This document shows, in pieces, positions 52,927-63,616 of a stretch of 64,000 nt of DNA. Source of the DNA: Cristatella mucedo (taxonomy: Eukaryota; Bryozoa; Phylactolaemata; Cristatellidae). The first letter of the stretch is position 1. Each line of letters begins with the position of its first letter. Position numbers and translations under genes: made by a program. Under the pieces are notes generated by a model. The model was given only the letters and a program-made list of their open reading frames with translations. It was not told where the DNA came from and did not search any database. The DNA lies in assembly GCA_009760855.2 (NCBI GenBank), contig WPIO01000012.1, forward strand, positions 4,298,001 to 4,362,000, given 5' to 3'.

Positions 52927-55626
52927 AGCTTGTCCAACCTTTTTGCGTTGGGGTGCCACATTTCAAAAAATTAAAACGTCCTGGGGCAGTATGTAAATTG
53001 GTGTAGTTGACAGCATCAGAAAAAAAGATTGTAATTTAGTATGACTATTACTATTATACATAATAAATAAACCGCAATACTATAGTATTGTTACCATAAT
53101 TATAATTACAAATAACAAATTATAAAATTTTTATCGTGTGTCCTGGAGAATAATTGGGTAGATATTATGGCCAATCTTTTAATTTTGGATTTTTATTTTA
53201 ATAACATGAAGACAGCAACTTATAAAATTTGCAAACTTACATGACAAGGACTCACATAATATTAATGTTTCGGATTAATTATATGCCACTGGTATTCAAT
53301 TTCTTCTGCACTGCAGGCATCAATGATTTATTTGGCATTGTTTGTAATTGCATAACAAGTTGACATCTGCTGCAACAGTGGTGGTGGCAATTCTAAGGAT
53401 TCCTGATAAATGTTCATCTGTGAGAACGGATCGAGCCTTTGTTTTCACATTTTTCAGTCTGGAAAAAAGCTGTTCACAGCAATACGTGCTGCCAAAAAGT
53501 GCAATATACATGCGAGCATGTTTGGCTAGGTTAGGAAAAGACTCTGATGAAACATACTGCTTGTAAAAGGTACCAAAGTCATGCTGATCGTAAGCAGTTT
53601 TTAAATTGCTGTCATTATGAATGTCGATTAGTTCAAGTTGAAATTCATCAGGTGCATCAGAGGGATCGATATTACATGGATTACTAATCATGTTAATGTC
53701 AGCCGCATGTTGTTGGAAATCCTGAAACCTCTCTTCGAATTCATCAACAAGTTTGCTAAAAAGAGTGGAGTACTTCATATGAGCCAGCATTTCAGGCGAT
53801 CTTGTTGCTAGTGTTGTGAAATGTAACAGTTTCTTCTGATCCAAGTGCTTCCGGAAATTTTTAGCTTTTGCACAAACGCGAAAACACACTCATACATTTT
53901 ATGGACCATTTGATCCTTACCTTGGAGTTTGACATTAGGATCTACAAGATGTTGGGTCATGTCCACCAAAAAAGACAAGTCAGTCAACCACTGCTGGTCA
54001 TCGAGGAAGCCAACATCTTTTCCCTTTGTTGTCATAAATGCTTTTATTTCGTCCCGAAGAAATCAAAACCTGGCTAACGTGTTTTTGCCCTACTTAGTTA
54101 ACGGACTTGGCAGAAATAAAAAACATCACAATGATCTGATCCCAACTCTTCAAGGAAAGCCTGCATTTGTCTGTGGTTTAGAGCACGAGACCTTATCACA
54201 TTGACTGTTAAAACTACATTGTCCATTGCATGTTGCATGCTCAAGACCGTTGCACATAGCTGTTCTTCTTGGATGATGCAGTGATGACTGAAAATTTTGC
54301 GACGTACTAATTTTACCATTAAAGATACAAATCCATTGTGTCTACCTGTCATTGAAGGGGCTCCGTCTGTGGTTAAACCAATCAATTTAGTTTCAGGAAG
54401 ATTCAGTCTTGCAAGGACCCTCTTGACCCAATCCAAAATATCTCTCTCCGTTGCCGTGCCTTTCATTGAACATATATCCAACAGTTCTTCGATAATGACA
54501 AACTTTCCTATAACTCCGCGTACAAACACCGACAGTTGAGCCGTATCGCTATTGTCCGTGCTTTCGTCGAGCGTAAAATAATACAATTCGCATTCAGCAA
54601 GTCTTTTAGTGAGACTTTCTTCTATGTTGGAAGCGAGCTCATCAACTCTTCTCGCGACCGTTTGATGAGAAACACTGACTTTCTCTACTTCTGACTTCTT
54701 TACCAGATAGACCACACCAGTAAAGAGCCTGAGACATTCCTTCACAAATTCACCATCAGAAAATGCTTTCCCCGCTTAGCTATAGCTTCAGCTATTATAA
54801 AACCTCTTTGGATGAAGCCTCAGACTTGTTGCTGACTGCTATAAACAATGACTGCTGTCCAATGATGCTCTGCTTCAACGAGTTCACGCGATTAATGCGA
54901 AGTTGACCAGTCAGGCTGTTGAACCTGTCGCCATGCTTTGTTGAAAAATATCGCTTAATATTGTACTTCTTTGCATCGGCAATTGTTTCTTGGCATATTA
55001 GGCACATTATTCTACCGAAGCGTTCCATTAAAAAATAGTCTACAGTTCAAGATGATTTGAAAAGTCTTACTACTGCGTCAATTTTTCGTTCTTTGCTAGT
55101 ATTCACATTAGCCGCCATTTTTCTCTGTGAAATAAAAAGCATATCAGTTATGAATTGATTAATTTATATTTTATCACAGCAATATCTTACTATTAATAAG
55201 TAAGTTGAGCAATACGTGTTTTCTGTAAGACCTACCTGACTGATTCCAGTTCATGCAGCAGCAGCTGAGAACCGGCTCTTTTTTTTTTCTATCCTGAGTG
55301 TGAAACAGTTAATTCCGCTCGGGGAAGTGTTATACATGTGATCATAATGTCGCCTCTGTAGCACAAATATATTAGCCCTTCAAGCAAAAATGTTCACATG
55401 AAGGCTAGCAAAAAAAATCGATTCTTTTACCTACACGCGAAAAAGCCATTCGGACACCTTCACGCTTCATGCGAGCGTGAAGTAAATCACGGCGCCTTAA
55501 ATCGCCGTTTGTAACGATTACAAATTAACGAAAAACATGGAGCGACAAATATTTTTGGGATAACGTTGCGGGCCGCATAGAAGACTTCGGCGGGCCTGGT
55601 TGTGGCCCGCGGGCCATGTGTTGGAC
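52927..55626 (-). mobile_element. hAT-superfamily DNA transposon, decayed
   Basis: On the minus strand the right end reads CAGGGGCGTCCAACACATGG followed by CCCGCGGGCC; the left end (plus strand) reads CTTGTCCAACC. GTCCAAC shared at the two ends is the terminal inverted repeat, of the type seen in vertebrate Charlie-like hATs. It is flanked by GCCTAG on both sides, within the LINE tail. It contains the transposase pseudogene 53320-55028. Confidence 0.78.
53320..55028 (-). pseudogene. hAT transposase (GTF2IRD2/ZBED-like type), frameshifted
   Basis: Minus-strand parts in order: 55028-54795 with a BED-like zinc-binding segment (RIMCLICQETIADAKKYNIK, then FSTKH); 54790-54098 with SDGEFVKECLRL, YYFTLDESTDNSDTAQLSVF (the RNase H-like first Asp region), LIGLTTDGAPSMTGRHNGF (second catalytic region) and FSHHCIIQEEQLC; 54035-53808 with LQGKDQMVHKMYECVFAF; and 53889-53320 with the hAT dimerisation end FGSTYCCEQLFSRLKNVKTK. 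Three frameshifts separate these parts. The family match is strong; the gene is dead as it stands. Confidence 0.85.
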
Positions 55627-55715
55627 GCCCCTGGCCTAGAGAGAGCGAGCGAGAGAGAGAGAGAGAGAGATTGAGTTATCCGAGGGCGCTTGATCAAGTG
55701 CATTATTATGATTTA
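55627..55715 (+). repeat. Family-A LINE tail, right part, with expanded GA run
   Basis: GCCTAGAGAGAGCGAGCGAG, then a GA run to about 55668, GATTGAGTTATCCGAGGGCG, CTTGATCAAGTGCATTATTATG. The A-G-A-G-A arm of the hairpin has expanded into a microsatellite. Confidence 0.7.
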
Positions 55716-56689
55716 CTTGGGGGTCGTTTAGCAAGTGATGTCACACTCCCCGTAACGCTATATATTTTTCTACCTAACAGTGGCAATGATTTGTTAGAGA
55801 TGAATGTAAAAAATAGCTTCTGCCACTACTTGTAAACTACACATTCATTTCATTGGTCTTTTTTATTTCAAAAGCGTTAGAACAATAGTAAAAGGAAGAA
55901 TGCCTTCAATATGGTTCACCTTTAAAACTCTTTTTCTAGGCAGTTTAAATTAGCTGCAGCATATGTTTTGTTGTCTATTTATTTACGAGACTAGAGAATA
56001 ATTCGTGGATTTGGTTTTGCTTTCGCCACAAACGAGTGTTCTAAGTAGTTTGCAATTAATCTACTAAAGAGAAGTGACGTTTCATGTAAGCTATGACTAT
56101 ACGACAATCTTAAAGTTTGAGCTGCCATTTTAGGGCTAACCACTTACTGCTCTAACTCCTCAAGCGCTGGAGGTTAATCATTCTTTGCTTGGATATGAAA
56201 ACGGTAGCAACTTGTAAAAGCTTGATTGAAATTGGCTTACCTCATTCATTTATTTAGCATTTAAGTGAATAGGACAGACTAAAAAAACATCGAAGAATCA
56301 CTGGATAGGTGGTTTATTAAGTAATTCCAAGATCGGCAGCTCAGCTGTTAAATTATCACAATACCAAAGTTGTTTTGTAACTAAAAAACTGAGATCGGCT
56401 CACAGTCAAGTCAAGCTTGAAATAAACTTTATGGTTATTCTAACAAAACAGCTATAGTAAGAAAGAATGTTTTAAACGCTGTTCTGCAGGTCTTCTATAT
56501 TTGTATAACTGTTATTAATGTCCAGGCAAAGTAAAATGGCTAAAGCAAAATTAAAAAATTATATTAATGACATGCTACGTAACTTAAATATTTTTCTTGA
56601 AACGTATAAACAATCGAGTGACGTCAACGATAGTTGTCATTGCTTTAGCTTACGAGGAAGTGTGCATTGTAATCAAGGCTTCGCCTATC
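55716..56689. other. Upstream region of UBR gene 2
   Basis: About 970 bp with no repeat or other gene recognised. It should contain the promoter and 5' untranslated region of the gene starting at 56690. I cannot point to a TATA or initiator element. A frame open from about 56548 runs in phase into the ATG and could be leader or an earlier start. Confidence 0.4.
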
Positions 56690-56722
56690 ATGTCTTCGAT
56701 TGATGAATACACTCAGAGCAAG
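56690..56722 (+). CDS. UBR-type E3 ubiquitin ligase, gene 2, first coding exon
   Basis: ATG at 56690, 11 codons (MSSIDEYTQSK), then the donor GTATGT. It is phase 0, matching exon 2 at 57279. The exon is short and the start is inferred: the frame is open upstream to about 56548 without another ATG, so a further 5' exon cannot be excluded. Confidence 0.6.
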
Positions 56723-57278
56723 GTATGTTTATAAAAAAAAAACTATTGCAGAGTCATGCGTTTTAGCAACAAACTGCTAATATGTAGATTCTGCTATCAG
56801 AAGCTTTGAGGTGAATGTCAGCTCGATATTAAAAGCTGCTTCCTTCGAGTATGTACTTTTTGTTAACAGAAGTATCCATTATTCTTTGCTTTTAAATTAA
56901 AACTTTTGTTTACATATTATGTATGTGAAAGATAGTATTGCAAATTAATTAGTCCCTGTGAGATCTGTGCCGGATTTCCCCACACGGCTGCCTTAACTAT
57001 TTTGACGTTGTATTGAGAAATAAACTGAATCATTTTTAAATTAATTTAACTTAGCAGCTCCAGCAAAACAATGCATTATTTGCCTGGCTAGCCTCTTTCT
57101 TTCTTGTTTCATCGGCGACATATTTACCTAATCAAAAAACCTAGTTATATAATGAGTTTTTCCTAAGATTTTCTATTGATTAGAAATATAGCTGATGAGC
57201 TATTTCATTAAGCTCATTTCCACAAGTTATAAAAAAGCTCATTTTTCAGATTATATTTAGCAGTAATGATTTTTGCAG

Positions 57279-57553
57279 GTAAAGATTCTCAATGATGCCT
57301 ATCTATCAGGGCCGGATAGGCTTCTGCGTGAATTAACTTGTTTACTTGCTGAATTTATCCCGGACATATACGGCGCTGAAAATGGAGGTCCACGAAAACG
57401 GCAGAACGAGGCTCAGCGTTGCATTTTTAAAACACTTGAAGAATTTATGAGCTATGCTAGTGGTGGAAATGTAGCATGGCAAAAAATTGAAAAACATACT
57501 ACAAGCGTGTGTTTTAAAGTGTCTAAATACGGCGATCCAACTTACACGTGTTT
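57279..57553 (+). CDS. UBR gene 2, exon 2 (N-terminal helical region and start of UBR box)
   Basis: Acceptor TTTTTGCAG and donor GTAAGTAC; 275 nt. It codes for VKILNDAYLSGPDRLLRELT, a helical region with LEEFMSYASGGNVAWQKIEK, then TSVCFKVSKYGDPTYTC. The last block is the opening of a UBR box (C-x-x-V ... Y-x-C, first two zinc ligands). The SGG followed by a helix and then the box resembles the N-terminus of UBR3. It ends in phase 2; exon 3 supplies the missing base to give Leu-Gln-Cys, completing the family's Y-x-C-x-x-C. Confidence 0.85.
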
Positions 57554-58335
57554 GTAAGTACAACGCTTTAAATGCAGTGTATTTTAGTAGGTACCTCAAA
57601 AAAGCAGCATAGACTAAATGTGCTAAGCACAGAAGATTTGTCAAGACGATGTTTAAGTCCAGGCAGTTTTGGCCAAGCATTATTTACTCAACGAACTTAC
57701 TGATATGTCCCCTTAGTACGATAAATTGATGGCGTAAATGACACCAAGTTAGCATCTCAATGTGGTTACAAAGCAAATAACAGCATGAGAATATACGTCA
57801 TAGCATTATAGTTGGATAACAAAATTTTAAAAAGTACCTACTAAGCGAGCGCTTATGCAACCAACTGTCTGCAAGAATAGTAAGTGAAAAAATGCTTGCA
57901 TATTTTTACAAGACCCAAGCGTAACATTAGCTCATTTAGATGTCTTACCTAATCTATTAGTTTAGTAACATCTACCGTGTTTATTGTTATTCGGAATGTT
58001 TATCTTTCTACATACCGGGAATAGGTGAGCTTGCATAAACTGAAGATTTATTTTATCATAGTAGGACCCTGCTTGAACTCACGAGGTGTGTTTTGGACTA
58101 GCTCTGACGCTTACTGCTAGCAGCAATGAGCTACAAGCTTTAGTTTTAACTTATTCAAACCTTAACGCAGCAGTCAAGCATCGACAAAAACAGATATCAC
58201 CGTAATTTTTCTAGCCTACTGCATTGACAAACACTAGACCATTTTGGTACAGGATAGCAGAAAACGGCTTGCTTTCCTGGCAGTTTTAGTAATGAATTAA
58301 GGCCGAAGTTGTCGAAGAATACAACAAAATTCTCA

Positions 58336-58475
58336 TCGCCGAGCTGGTTGTTTTCAGTTGTTAAGGTGCTTGCCCCGACCAATGTTTCGCTGAGATTGTG
58401 GGATCGAGCCCCAAGGTATATGTGAAGTGCTTGAGGAGAGATTAATTTGTTCTAGAGCACTATACAGCTAAACTA
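58336..58475 (+). repeat. tRNA-derived SINE, copy 3
   Basis: Starts GCCGAGCTGGTTGTTTTCAG; GTTAAGGTGCTTGCCCCGACC; GGGATCGAGCCCC; tail GTGAAGTGCTTGAGGAGAG and TTCTAGAGCACTATAC. Same family as 21671-21832, more diverged. A possible fourth piece lies at 59628-59690 (GACTGGTTAAGCTGCTGGCC). Confidence 0.7.
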
Positions 58476-60424
58476 TTCAATCATAATTACATAATCGAAC
58501 CACAACTGCCACTATAAAGAATACTGACTAAAAGACACGGTCAATATCGATTGAGAAACTAACTTTGCGGGTGTCTTCCATTCAAATTTATTCGCATATG
58601 TATGGAGTTACTGCACCTTCAAGAAAAAATAAGCACATAATGACACATTATTTAGTTAGCTGTAGTTCATTATAAGCTTTTGCTAGTTAATCCTTGGTAT
58701 TAAGATAGGGTGCAACCACATAGGCACAGAAATGTTACTTCCTAATGGCACCAGGTATGTAAATGAAATGCTAACTTATTTTTGTATGTATTCACTTCCA
58801 GCAAATATAAAGATCGCTTTAGTATAAGGAGCATATGTCATTGAGTTGGTATCACTATGTTTATGTGATCCCTCAAAACATCTATATCTGTTTAAGGATT
58901 GGTAAGCATGTTCCAAATAACAAAATTCAAATTAACTAATTCTTCACTGAAATATTTTTCTTAAATACTGAGAAGCAATATATCTTTACAACAAACTTTC
59001 CCTTGTAGCCAACAGGGATTGCAGGCAGAAATGCTAATGGCAAAATTTTTCATAGCTTCTATTTAGACGACTCGTTGTTAAACTTTATGGAAGGCATTTT
59101 TAACTGCTGCCAGATTTCTTAGTAGAATGTTGCCAAATTAGCTTGTAAAGTTCTGTTATTACCAGCAGCCATGTGGAGTTTATTTTAGTGTTGGTGATAA
59201 GTCTGTACTTGTAAAATATAGTGTAAAAAGCTTTTGGAACGCTTCTCAAATGGGCTGTACGTTATGTTTGGTCTGCATCAGCTTTGCCGATTCCCGAGAG
59301 TTTGAATAAGAGCTGAAGTAATTAGATCATTGATCCTCTTTATAGGAACATAGCAATCTCGTGATCTTAGCCAGATTTTTACGATTTTATTTCAATAGAA
59401 ATAATACTGTTTACGTTATTTTGAATAACATAGAACATATACTTAATTCAAACGCTTTCTGAAAAACTACTTATTCATATTTTGCAAACTATTCACAGGC
59501 ATCGTGCCACATCCGCTAATTGTGCAGCAATTTCAATGCAAAAACAAATAGTTCATCGACACAAATAATAGATGGTGCAGGCACAAGTCATGACCATGCT
59601 CTGTTTTACATATGTCAAATACGACACTCGGCAATTTGGTTCAACTGACTGGTTAAGCTGCTGGCCCGACTTATATCTTATAGGCTCAAAAAATGTTCTC
59701 TATGTGAACAGCTTATATAATTTAAATTAAACTGCACCATAGACCGTTGATTTTTTAAGTGAGATCGCAATCATATTCAGCATCATTTTGAATCTGAGAG
59801 CAGTTATTGGAAACTCACAATTGATTGTAGTGATGTTATCAGTGCACAGTTCTAGCAACTTTAAGTCTTTTAGCAACTTTAGTGTAAGATGTCATGATCT
59901 TTAAGTCTACATTTGTATGGTATATGGACTGTCGAAGCAGTTCTTAAGGATCGCTTGAGTTAAATCTCGCGAAATTCTTTGCTCTAGTATGGTTTACAGT
60001 ATAATTTTGGCACATAAGCAGACCCAATCAATAGGTTTTGAGTAAACGTGTCCGATTGTGGTCATTACTGAAATATAGCAAATTGAATTCTCTAGTGGAA
60101 ACATGGTCGTCTCCGAACGTCTACATAAGTCAGGACCTGGCAGACAATAATTATACAGGCACTTTTCCTATTAAGTATATTTATAATAATATTTTAATTA
60201 ATAATGTATACAGCTTATAATTTTCCATAAAACATTACTTACATGTTAAAGAAATCATAAGCGATCAGCTATTGATGCATTTGGACTAAGAAAAAGTACA
60301 TCTAATACAACTGGCTCTTGGTAGTGACTAATTATGCGATGATATATATGCATATGAAATTCTAGTAGTTTTCAAATAGACAATTTAGATAGTTTCATAA
60401 ATCTTAAGGGGGTGGTTCTAAACA

Positions 60425-61260
60425 AGCTAGCATTCAAAATGGGCACGGTGGGCATATCTTTAGTTGCATTTGGACTAAATGCTGTTATGTTCCAAGGCTT
60501 CCTTTCGTTAGACAATCGTCTCAGCCCTGCTGTCAAGCCTGCCTATTTTCAGCTACATTATACTGGATGAAAATTTCGGGTTGCTTTGATTTGTCAGATG
60601 TACTTCTACAGTAGTGGTCGATGGATGTGTGGCATCCTACCTCGATCGATTTAACTCATGATTGGCTGCTCTGATGGCTGTCGAATGCATCCACTTGCTT
60701 CCAAATTAGGCTAAGCCTATACGTCATGAGCCTTGCAAAAGCCATGCAGACTCTCACTATCATCCACTGGCTTCCAGTTAAGCAGTGCAACTACTTCTAG
60801 GTTCTGTCATTATTTCATTAGGTTTAGCCTACCTATCAGATCTACTCCATTACGATCAGAAGACCCTTTATGAATCGAATCGTTTTCCAACTCCTTGCAG
60901 GAATCGAAAAATTGTTCAATACCTTGCTTTAGTTAGTTTGTTCTTACAGCTTGGAAAGAATTTCTGTCTGGCGTTTTTGAAGTAATTCCGAATCAACGGA
61001 AATTCAAATCAGCTAAAGAGCATTCATTTATGAAAGTATTTAGTATATATTTGTGATTTTTACAGCCTGTTTATACGTACTGACACAATGAATGTTCTTA
61101 CTAACCATAGTAAATTATGACCCCTTGTATTTCACCTCTAGCCAAGTTATAAGTATGGTTATTCAGCATGTTATTATTAAAAATTCCCTCAAGCTTTTAT
61201 TACAGCGAATTTAAAGTGCTAAGACAGGGAATATGATATCTGGGCTAAATACATTGATGC
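60425..61260 (+). mobile_element. Decayed family-A LINE in the UBR intron
   Basis: Plus-strand reading of about 60430-60575 gives FKMGTVGISLVAFGLNAVMF and FLSLDNRLSPAVKPAYFQLH, matching the intact LINE at 10086-10215 block by block. Later there are remnants of WLPVKQ (near 60770) and of the 3' region, with a degenerate hairpin near 61205-61240. Many stops make it an old copy. Confidence 0.75.
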
Positions 61261-61809
61261 AGCTGTGTTTTCAACTTTTTGGCAACCTTGTTGATTGTTT
61301 TATATTGTACAAGAATAAATGTCACATGTTTTAATCTTGCCAGGCAGGTTCAACGTACGAGACCTAACTAATGTCGGTCACTTTGCTGAGCATAATTCTT
61401 TGCTCAGCCTTGTAACCAGAAATTAGGCTTCAGCTGACGAGTTTTCCAATATTCTATATCATTAAGATAATGTGTTCAGCCCGAATATTAAGAACAGCAA
61501 CTTCTTGAATTTTCTTTAGCAATTATAAGAAGATTTATATGATTTTACAACTTCTAAAATTTTAAGTGCATATGCAGATATATCTATGTATTAAAATTTG
61601 CGTAACATAACAAATTATATGTAATCATACACTGCGATATTAGGACACTAATTTTGGGCACTAAAAATATACTGATGGTTTGAGATCGTGCTTCTCAACA
61701 ATGGCCTCCACTAAACTATGATCCTGAGCTGTGAATAGCAATCCAAAATGGAGCAATGAGCTTAAATGACTGTTAGGGAACTCTTTCAGACACATTTTTC
61801 TATAAAGTA

Positions 61810-61910
61810 GGGTCATAGCTGACACGTCCAGAATCGTGGGTTTGAGTACTGTAGGGGGCGATTCCTCGATGCCGACCTTCTACTAAAGTGGCGGCTTTTT
61901 AGGTTTTCAG
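61810..61910 (+). repeat. Possible tRNA-like SINE remnant
   Basis: CAGAATCGTGGGTTTGAGTA (a B-box-like GGTTTGAGT) followed by GGGGGCGATTCCTCGATGCC resembles the SINE at 12761-12920 (GTGGGTTCGAATCC...GGCGATCC). The A-box is not clear. Confidence 0.35.
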
Positions 61911-61965
61911 GTTAACAGTTAGGATTGGCAGCCTTATTGAAAACAGCTTCAACATCAACTAATAC

Positions 61966-62095
61966 TTACGTAATGCTATGGATGTTAAACAAAATCCAAG
62001 AATGGCATTTTAATGGGAAATTGTTTTTCTTTACGTAATGCTATGGATGTTAAGCAAAATCCAAGAATTGCATTTTAATGGGAAATCGTTTCTCT
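61966..62095 (+). repeat. 65-bp tandem duplication
   Basis: TTACGTAATGCTATGGATGT starts at 61966 and again at 62031. The two 65-bp units differ at only a few positions (for example AAAC/AAGC, TGGC/TTGC), so the duplication is young. It lies in the UBR intron and has no coding content. Confidence 0.9.
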
Positions 62096-62835
62096 TCAGC
62101 TGATGATTTATTGTAGTCATCTTTTTTATGCATGGCTAGTTTAATTATAGATAGTTTTTCACAACGGTTTTTGCTTAGTTTGACTGTGGTGAGGACTGAA
62201 TGAATGCCAAGATCCTAATTACGGCGAAACAGTTCTTAATAGCTTGCTCACCTTCCATTGACACATCACACATAATTAATTCTTTAACGAGATTGCAGAC
62301 TAATATTATACCAAATAATCATTGCCAAGGTAAGGCATAGAGTTTAAAATCATTATATTAGGTTTATGTCCTGCAGACAGCTCAATAAATGACTCTGAGC
62401 CACAAGGGACATGCTAAATGCTATTACCAGTTTATATTTCGTAACAAAGCATCGATCTTTTCAATGTATAGGTCACTAATAATTGCCATACTTTGCCGCA
62501 TAGTACTGTAGTATAATTTCATTCAGAGGTGGAAGCACAAAAGTTATCTAAAAACTTTACAATGACAGATTCTTTGACTGATTCCAGCACTCGTCTATAT
62601 TGTTTCCAGACACCCAATGGCAGCTCGAAACCACGAAAGTGCATGTGGCTGCTTGGAAGCAGTATCGGTATTGTTCCGGACAGGAATCATTTTCCAATGG
62701 TCCTTTTAATCTGATAATTCATCGATTAAAAAATTGATTGAATATTTTAACCCCTAATGCCGAAGTAAATAATTTTCGATTTTCGAGTGAATACATTTTT
62801 GTAATCAGCCGGCAATTTATTCCTGTGACTTATAG

Positions 62836-62914
62836 GCAGTGCCCAAGTCACGTGTCCTTGCCGGAATGCCTTGATTGCTACTTGAATGGCAAACATGTGG
62901 ACCATGAATGCAAG
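62836..62914 (+). CDS. UBR gene 2, exon 3 (central UBR box)
   Basis: Acceptor GACTTATAG, donor GTACTT; 79 nt = 1 + 26 codons. It reads QCPSHVSLPECLDCYLNGKH then VDHECK. This supplies the C-x-x-C ... C-x-x-C-Y-x5-H-x-x-H zinc ligands of the UBR box in the correct order and spacing (family form: C-x-C-x-D-C-F...H-x-x-H). It ends in phase 0, as required by exon 4. Confidence 0.85.
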
Positions 62915-63013
62915 GTACTTTAAAGTGAAGTCTGCGTTACTATGCTTACCTGGCAAGTTGTATGCTAAAGCATTCCTAAAAGTCTTCTGTGAACGTTATC
63001 GTTACTAATTCAG

Positions 63014-63118
63014 ACTAGCAAGGAAAGTGAAGTGGTTTGCTACTGTGGTATGCCTGACGGACCCAGTGGATTCCAGCAGTGTACCATGCATTCCCACACA
63101 AAAGAATCTGGTGTTACT
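63014..63118 (+). CDS. UBR gene 2, exon 4 (end of UBR box); gene continues beyond window
   Basis: Acceptor CTAATTCAG, donor GTAAGTTT; 35 codons in phase 0. It reads ESEVVCYCGMPDGPSGFQQC then TMH. The last zinc ligands C-x-C, C and H are all present. The family motif C-D-C-G-D, whose two Asp residues hold the free amino end of N-degron substrates, is C-Y-C-G-M here. The box should fold, but binding of basic N-degrons is doubtful. The remaining, much larger part of the protein lies to the right of the window. Confidence 0.83.
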
Positions 63119-63610
63119 GTAAGTTTTTTTCATTTCCATTATTGTTTAATGCTAATAGAAGATACAACAATTAGGATTTTTCAAAGTTACCTAAATATAA
63201 TTGTGTGTCTCTCAAAAACTTTCTATTTCTGGTCTTACGTTTGCCTGCATAATGTCAGTGATATTGCTCCCGGCATGCAATTACAAGCTCGCATAAATTC
63301 CACTAAAACCAGATTTTATCAATCACGTCTTCCAATCAATGGCTTCATAATATGCAGACCAAACCAAGCAGAACCCATGCTAGCAAGAGGTCATGTTAAC
63401 CAAGTTCTGCTAACAGAAATGCATTAAAAGACGAAAGACATTTTAAAAATTAGGGTTATTCTGTTATAGTCAATATACTACATTCTCGCACTTCTTAAAC
63501 GTACGACGGTCTCTCTCAAGTTTAACTTGTGCTTTTTTTGTCAGCTGGCCGAAATAATCTACCGAATGACATAAGAGCACGCATTATGAAAGACACTGCA
63601 ACTAAAGTGA
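63119..63610. other. Start of intron 4 of UBR gene 2
   Basis: AT-rich sequence after the donor at 63119 with no recognised exon or repeat up to the ATT tail of the LINE at 63617. Confidence 0.4.
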
Positions 63611-63616
63611 CAAAAT

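Larger units (their letters stand above)
57554..62835 (+). other. Intron 2 of UBR gene 2, about 5.3 kb
   Basis: GT at 57554, AG at 62834-62835. It contains a SINE (58336-58475), a probable SINE remnant at 59628-59690, a decayed family-A LINE (60425-61260), a tRNA-like SINE remnant (about 61810-61910) and a 65-bp tandem duplication (61966-62095). No other coding exon was recognised. Confidence 0.65.

Noticed and set aside
58197-58382. Minus-strand frame resembling one at 21523-21714
   Set aside because: The shared N-terminal residues come from the reverse complement of the SINE in both places; the remainders are unrelated.
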